Below, piece after piece: positions 5,088 through 8,875 of a stretch of 8,875 nt of DNA. The stretch comes from PVC group bacterium. Its GTDB lineage: Bacteria > Verrucomicrobiota > Kiritimatiellia > CAIKKV01 > PXCX01. The notes beneath the pieces are model-generated. The model had not been told where the DNA came from. It saw only the letters and a list, made by a program, of their open reading frames with translations, and ran no database searches. The stretch spans positions 1 to 8,875 of the forward strand of contig PWZG01000241.1 of the NCBI GenBank assembly GCA_003567575.1. The letters run 5' to 3'. Both the position numbers and the translations under genes were made by a program. The first letter of the stretch is position 1. Every line of letters starts with the position of its first letter.

Positions 5088-6500
5088 ATGACCGAAACCC
5101 CTCTATCCCGTTCAGCGGTCACATTGTTGGCCGGTTGGGCTGTCCGTAATATCACTCCGGATAAACCGGTTCAGCTACAGGGCCAACATTACGAACGGAT
5201 TTCGACTCATGTCAACGATCCCTGCCTGGCAACGGCCCTGGTTCTGCAATCGCAACCTACCGAAGGCAATCCCGATTATGTCATGATGGTCTCTTGTGAC
5301 CTGTGCATGATCCCGCGGGAATTGATAGACCGTATCCGTATCCGTTTGGCCGACCGGCTTCCGGCTGTTGACCCGGCAAAACTGCTTGTGCATGCCACCC
5401 ATACGCATACGGGACCGGTTATTGCGAATGACCGTTTCGCCGCCCGCCCGGATACGACGTCAACTCCCGACGAGAACGCCGGTCTTCTGATCGAACAAGT
5501 TGTGGCTGCCGTCGCCGAGGCGTGGGAGAACCGGCAGCCGGTCTGTTTGTCGCGCGCTTTGGGTCATGCCGCCATCGGTTACAACCGGCGCATCGTATAT
5601 GCCGACGGCAGCGCGCGAATGTACGGCAACGTCGACACCCCGGAATTCCGGTCGTCCGAAGGCGCCAGCGATCCGGGAATCGAGATATTCTATCTGCATG
5701 ACGAAGAGAACCGGTTGCGTTTGATCGCCGCCAGCGTCGCATGTCCGTCACAGGTAATCGAAAACAAGCATTTTGTTTCAGCCGATTTCTGGGGTGCCGC
5801 CCGCGCTCTGGTACATGAACGTCACGGCGCCGATGTCGTGCTTTACGGCATGACCAGTGCGGCGGGCGATCAATCGCCGCGCGATCTGGTGCGGCGCAAC
5901 CGTAATGAACCGAACATGCGCGACATGGACGGTATGCAGGAATTGGCTCGTCGCCTGGTCAACGCCATCGATGATGCCATGGCGCATTCCCGTATTCAGG
6001 TCGGCAGCGAGAATGTTTTGTATCACCATGTCGAGGAGCTGGCATTGCCCATGCGTATGGTAACCGCGGAGGATGTGGCCGAGGCCAAGACATACCTGGC
6101 GCAATTCGACGGCAAACCGCAACCGGCGACCGGTACGCGCGAGGCCACGTGGATTAATCAACAGCAAGAGGTCATCAAGCGTTTCGACACTCAGGGCCAG
6201 AATCCTGTTTATCGTTTCGATTTACATGTCATTCGTATCGGCGATCTGGTGATCGCCAACAATCCGTTCGAACTGTATCTGGACTACGGATTACGGATCA
6301 AGGCGCGCAGTATGGCGGAGCAAACCTTCCTGATCCAGTTGGCGGGCGACCGCGGATCATATTTACCCACGGCCAAAGCGATTGCCGGCGGTCATTACGG
6401 CGCGAAAATCGCAAACAATAAGGTCGGTCCCGAGGGTGGCGATAAACTGGTCGATACCACCGTTGAACGGATACAACAACTTTTTGCGCAACATCAATAA
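5088..6500 (+). CDS. Neutral-ceramidase-like hydrolase, short cytoplasmic form
   Basis: A 470-residue protein matching the catalytic N-terminal domain of neutral/alkaline non-lysosomal ceramidases, zinc amidases that cleave the N-acyl bond of ceramide. Seen motifs: AGWAVRNITP (15-24), HATHTHTGP (102-110; His105/His107 match the zinc-ligand region), SADFWGA (231-237), GDQSP (260-264; Ser263 aligns with the proposed nucleophile or substrate serine of the GDxSP motif), FELY (394-397; Glu395) and SYLPT (424-428). Odd points: the usual ACH(P/G) histidine is replaced (ACPSQV, 218-223), there is no signal peptide, and the C-terminal Ig-like domain of the roughly 650-residue enzymes is missing. It is thus a family member of unknown substrate rather than a ceramidase. 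ATG 5088 is chosen (AAAGG about 12 bases before). A TTG at 5040 would start inside the terminator stem and is rejected. The aminotransferase gene follows after 15 bases. Confidence 0.85.
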   Translation: MTETPLSRSAVTLLAGWAVRNITPDKPVQLQGQHYERISTHVNDPCLATALVLQSQPTEGNPDYVMMVSCDLCMIPRELIDRIRIRLADRLPAVDPAKLLVHATHTHTGPVIANDRFAARPDTTSTPDENAGLLIEQVVAAVAEAWENRQPVCLSRALGHAAIGYNRRIVYADGSARMYGNVDTPEFRSSEGASDPGIEIFYLHDEENRLRLIAASVACPSQVIENKHFVSADFWGAARALVHERHGADVVLYGMTSAAGDQSPRDLVRRNRNEPNMRDMDGMQELARRLVNAIDDAMAHSRIQVGSENVLYHHVEELALPMRMVTAEDVAEAKTYLAQFDGKPQPATGTREATWINQQQEVIKRFDTQGQNPVYRFDLHVIRIGDLVIANNPFELYLDYGLRIKARSMAEQTFLIQLAGDRGSYLPTAKAIAGGHYGAKIANNKVGPEGGDKLVDTTVERIQQLFAQHQ

Positions 6501-6501
6501 T

Positions 6502-6509
6502 AGAGGAAA
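6502..6509 (+). promoter_or_regulatory. Ribosome-binding site of the aminotransferase gene
   Basis: AGAGGAAA directly follows the ceramidase-like stop codon, with the ATG at 6516 about 8 bases beyond the GAGG core. It fixes this start and implies translation from a shared mRNA. Confidence 0.65.
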
Positions 6510-6515
6510 CCAAAA

Positions 6516-7781
6516 ATGGAAAAACTGGCAATATTCGGCGGTCAACAGACGGTACCGGAGGGATTGATCAAAAGCTGGCCGCCCATCGATGATACGGACC
6601 GCAAGATGGTCATGGCATCGCTTGAAGGCGGCAAACATGCTTTCGGACCGAATTGCGTTGCATTCCAAAAGGAATTCGCGGATTGGAACGGCAACCAGTT
6701 TGCGATCAATACCAATTCAGGGACGGCGGCATTGCACATGGGTATCGCGGCCTGCGGTTGTGGCGCGGGCGATGAAGTTATCGTGACATCATATTCATGG
6801 TCGTCGTCGGCTACCTGTATCCTGCATCACAATTGCATCCCGGTATTTGTCGATATTAAATTCGAGACCATGAACATTGATGAAGACAAGATCGAGGCAG
6901 CCGTTACGCCCAAAACCAAGGCCATTGTCGCGGTCCATCTACACGGACTGCCGGTGAACATGGATAAGGTAATGGCAATTGCCAAACGCCACAAACTGAA
7001 GGTAATCGAAGACGCCTGCCAGGCGCACGGCGCGCTATTTCAGGGCCGCAAGGTAGGGACCTGGGGCGATTGCGCGGCGTTCAGCTTCAATCAAAACAAA
7101 TGTTTGTGTACCGGTGAAGGCGGGATGTTCGTCAGTAACGATGAAACGATCTACAATAACGCCAAACAGCTCTGGTCATTCGGCGAGACACGTACACCGG
7201 CGGAGGATCGTGACTATCACGCCTACGCCCTGGGTTGGATGTACCGCTGCAACGATCTGACGGCCGCGTTCGGTCGCGCGCAACTGGCTAAAATGGACGG
7301 CTACCATGATACGCTGGCCGCCAATGTCAAAAAAATGAACGAATGTCTGGCGGGCACACCGCACCTGATTTTGCCTGAGAATTATCCCGGCGCCGAAGGT
7401 AACGGATATAACTATACCATGCGTTTCGATATGGAAGCGCTGGGACATGCCGACGATCCGCGCGAGTTTCGCGACAAGATCGTGCGCGCCTTAAAGGCCG
7501 AAGGGGTTCAAACCAGCGTATGGCAAAACTTTATCCTGCCGGCCATGACGGTGTTTCAGGCCAAAAACGGTTACGGCAAAGGCTGCCCGTGGGATTGTTC
7601 GCACGCGCAACCTGTCGACTACGATCTTTCCCAGTATCCGATGGCGCAGAAGCATACCGATTCGCACACCGGTATGACCCAACCGTTACGGGCGCCTAAC
7701 GGTTTGGATTCCGTCGAGGCTACCGCTGCCGGTATTCGTAAAGTAATGGAACAGGCTGATAAGTTAAACGATCTGGAATAG
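6516..7781 (+). CDS. DegT/DnrJ/EryC1/StrS-family PLP aminotransferase
   Basis: A 421-residue cytoplasmic enzyme of the fold-type I sugar aminotransferase family. It has all the expected sites: NSGTAAL (67-73) for cofactor phosphate, EDACQAHGA (165-173; Asp166 contacts the pyridine nitrogen), and FSFNQNKCLCTGEGG (189-203; Lys195 is the Schiff-base lysine). It should therefore be an active transaminase and not one of the family's Lys-lacking dehydratases such as ColD. Family members aminate keto sugars or ketocyclitols, usually with glutamate or glutamine as donor. The protein is cysteine-rich (13 Cys), with Cys196 and Cys198 beside the catalytic lysine and a GCPWDC segment (356-361) in the C-terminal domain; a GCPWxC segment recurs, from memory, in some members of the family. 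Substrate unknown. Very likely cotranscribed with the ceramidase-like gene (15-base gap); no sugar nucleotide or cyclitol genes are visible nearby. Confidence 0.92.
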   Translation: MEKLAIFGGQQTVPEGLIKSWPPIDDTDRKMVMASLEGGKHAFGPNCVAFQKEFADWNGNQFAINTNSGTAALHMGIAACGCGAGDEVIVTSYSWSSSATCILHHNCIPVFVDIKFETMNIDEDKIEAAVTPKTKAIVAVHLHGLPVNMDKVMAIAKRHKLKVIEDACQAHGALFQGRKVGTWGDCAAFSFNQNKCLCTGEGGMFVSNDETIYNNAKQLWSFGETRTPAEDRDYHAYALGWMYRCNDLTAAFGRAQLAKMDGYHDTLAANVKKMNECLAGTPHLILPENYPGAEGNGYNYTMRFDMEALGHADDPREFRDKIVRALKAEGVQTSVWQNFILPAMTVFQAKNGYGKGCPWDCSHAQPVDYDLSQYPMAQKHTDSHTGMTQPLRAPNGLDSVEATAAGIRKVMEQADKLNDLE

Positions 7782-7804
7782 CGTCATGACGGTTATCGAC
7801 AATC

Positions 7805-8875
7805 ATGCAATTCGCGCATGAATGGGTTCTTTTATTTCTTTTTATAGCACCCGTTATCGGCGCCGTATGGCTGTGGTTGTTACGGCGGCAATGGAGCCGG
7901 ATCGAGCTGGTGTTCGATCCGGCGCTCCGCAAGAGGTTTGTGTCTCCGCCGTCCTGGCGCCGTCTTGTACCGCAATTTTTATGTCTGTTAACGGCTCTGG
8001 CATTGGCGGTGATTGCCCTGGCGCGCCCGCGCTGGGGAACGGCGCATAGCACTGTTGTCGAGCCGCAACACGATCTGGTCGTGGTATTGGATGTATCACG
8101 CTCTATGCTTGCGCGCGACGTGATTCCCAACCGTCTCGAACGGGCCAAAGCCATGGTGTACGACCTGATCCAATCCGTTGCCAACGGACGGATCGCCCTT
8201 GTCGCCTTCAGCGGCGGCGCTCAACGGATGTGTCCGCTTACGCGCGATACCGATTTTCTGCTGCAAACACTCGATGGAATGTATATCGATTCGGCGCCGC
8301 GCGGACCAACCGATATGGCGCAGGCCATCCGTATGGCGCGCGATTCTTTTGATCCCGACCGCACCGGATCTCGTACCGTGTTCTTTTTATCAGACGGCGA
8401 AGATCTCGCCGGCGGTCTGGACTATGCGCTGGCGGACGCCCGCCGGAACGATGTACGGTTCATAACGATCGGTATCGGAACCGTGGACGGCGCACCGATT
8501 CCCGACGAACGATCGCCGACCGGATACCAGAAATACGATGATGAACGCATCATCACGCGTCTTGTCCATGAAACACTTGAACGGATTGCCGGCGAAACCG
8601 GTGGCATCTACGTTCCGGTCGCCGACGGAATGACCGATCTCGACATCATATACCGGCAATTTAAAGCGCCTGCCACGATGGCGCCACGAACGAAAGAGAT
8701 GGTTCAGTATCAGACCGAACAATATCAATGGTTTTTGTTTGCGGCGATTGTCCTGTTGCTGGTTGCCGTTTTTTTCAGTCGCGGCCGACCCGGCAGCGCA
8801 ACCGGCCGCGGCACGATGTTGATGGCTTTGTTTTTCGCGCTGTCGCTGCCATACGGATTTGGAGGAAGCGCACGG
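7805..8875 (+). CDS. BatB-like VWA-domain membrane protein, cut by the window end
   Basis: The frame runs 357 codons from ATG 7805 to the last base without a stop, so the 3' end is missing. It has two N-terminal membrane segments (about 7-26, 54-72), then a von Willebrand factor A domain (about 88-280), then a third helix (about 308-325), the standard Bat layout. The metal-ion-dependent adhesion site is intact: D96-V-S-R-S100, Thr169 in GPTD, and Asp197 in SDGED. The stretch LDVSRSMLARDVIPNRLERAK (95-115) is typical of BatB-type proteins linked to oxidative/envelope stress (aerotolerance). Most of the VWA domain would face the periplasm. A fourth hydrophobic stretch (about 337-350) follows after only a short basic linker, suggesting fusion to a BatC-like TPR region. 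No good ribosome-binding site precedes 7805. The 23-base gap after the aminotransferase allows cotranscription, but no moxR or DUF58 partner is upstream. Confidence 0.88.
   Translation, partial: MQFAHEWVLLFLFIAPVIGAVWLWLLRRQWSRIELVFDPALRKRFVSPPSWRRLVPQFLCLLTALALAVIALARPRWGTAHSTVVEPQHDLVVVLDVSRSMLARDVIPNRLERAKAMVYDLIQSVANGRIALVAFSGGAQRMCPLTRDTDFLLQTLDGMYIDSAPRGPTDMAQAIRMARDSFDPDRTGSRTVFFLSDGEDLAGGLDYALADARRNDVRFITIGIGTVDGAPIPDERSPTGYQKYDDERIITRLVHETLERIAGETGGIYVPVADGMTDLDIIYRQFKAPATMAPRTKEMVQYQTEQYQWFLFAAIVLLLVAVFFSRGRPGSATGRGTMLMALFFALSLPYGFGGSAR

Noticed and set aside
7786..7821. 11-codon frame overlapping the start of the VWA gene
   Set aside because: Very short and without a ribosome-binding site; translational coupling is possible but not supported by anything else.
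7720..8184. 154-codon minus-strand frame
   Set aside because: It overlaps the start of the VWA gene and the end of the aminotransferase gene; the Arg/Ser/Thr-rich product is typical of a shadow frame.
8178..8465. 95-codon plus-strand frame
   Set aside because: It is out of frame within the VWA domain, whose own frame carries intact DxSxS, Thr and SDGED motifs.
1..8875. CRISPR array, tRNA/rRNA, insertion sequence, phage or defence genes
   Set aside because: No regularly spaced repeats, cloverleaf sequences, transposase, integrase or nuclease motifs were found on either strand.

Overview
The window reads as an ordinary chromosomal stretch of a Gram-negative bacterium with moderately high GC (estimated by eye). 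All seven substantial genes lie on the + strand. My best guess for the source is the Planctomycetota-Verrucomicrobiota-Chlamydiota (PVC) group, perhaps Kiritimatiellota, Lentisphaerota or Verrucomicrobiota. Three things point there: a large secreted protein whose C-terminus has a YVADTNPNDP-type segment and ends ...YYRIKV, a signal-peptide-free ceramidase-like protein paired with a DegT-family aminotransferase, and a Bat-type von Willebrand factor A (VWA) protein. This assignment is inference from protein style. No phylogenetic marker is present.

Layout. Bases 1-163 are non-coding and carry the end of a GC-rich hairpin repeat, a short 7-base tandem repeat and a small inverted repeat. Bases 164-2485 hold a compact housekeeping cluster: a tandem-domain universal stress protein, a TrmJ-like SPOUT RNA methyltransferase and riboflavin synthase (alpha-chain type), with gaps of 17-28 bases. 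A 9-bp perfect hairpin overlaps the end of the riboflavin synthase gene. Bases 2671-4869 encode an exported multidomain protein with a beta-sandwich, a CAP/SCP domain, an EF-hand-like loop, a Cna-B/SdrD-like domain and an InlB-like repeat. Its start is ambiguous (2488, 2503 or 2671).

The 218-base gap 4870-5087 is the most interesting non-coding part. It has a good extended -10 promoter, a 25-codon mini-ORF and a textbook intrinsic terminator, in that order, about 125 nt in all, placed just ahead of the ceramidase-like gene. This looks like either a regulatory leader (attenuator) or an independent small RNA/peptide gene. The ceramidase-like gene (5088-6500) and the aminotransferase gene (6516-7781) are 15 bases apart and probably cotranscribed. 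The ceramidase-like protein keeps the HTHTGP and GDxSP motifs. It lacks the histidine normally seen in the ACH(P/G) motif, a signal peptide and the C-terminal domain of classical neutral ceramidases, so its substrate is probably not ceramide. Together the pair suggests an amide/amino-group metabolism module of unknown substrate.

The window ends inside a BatB-like VWA membrane protein (7805 to the edge). Its frame stays open past the usual last membrane helix into a fourth hydrophobic segment, as a BatB-BatC fusion would. No tRNA, rRNA, CRISPR array, insertion sequence or phage gene was seen.
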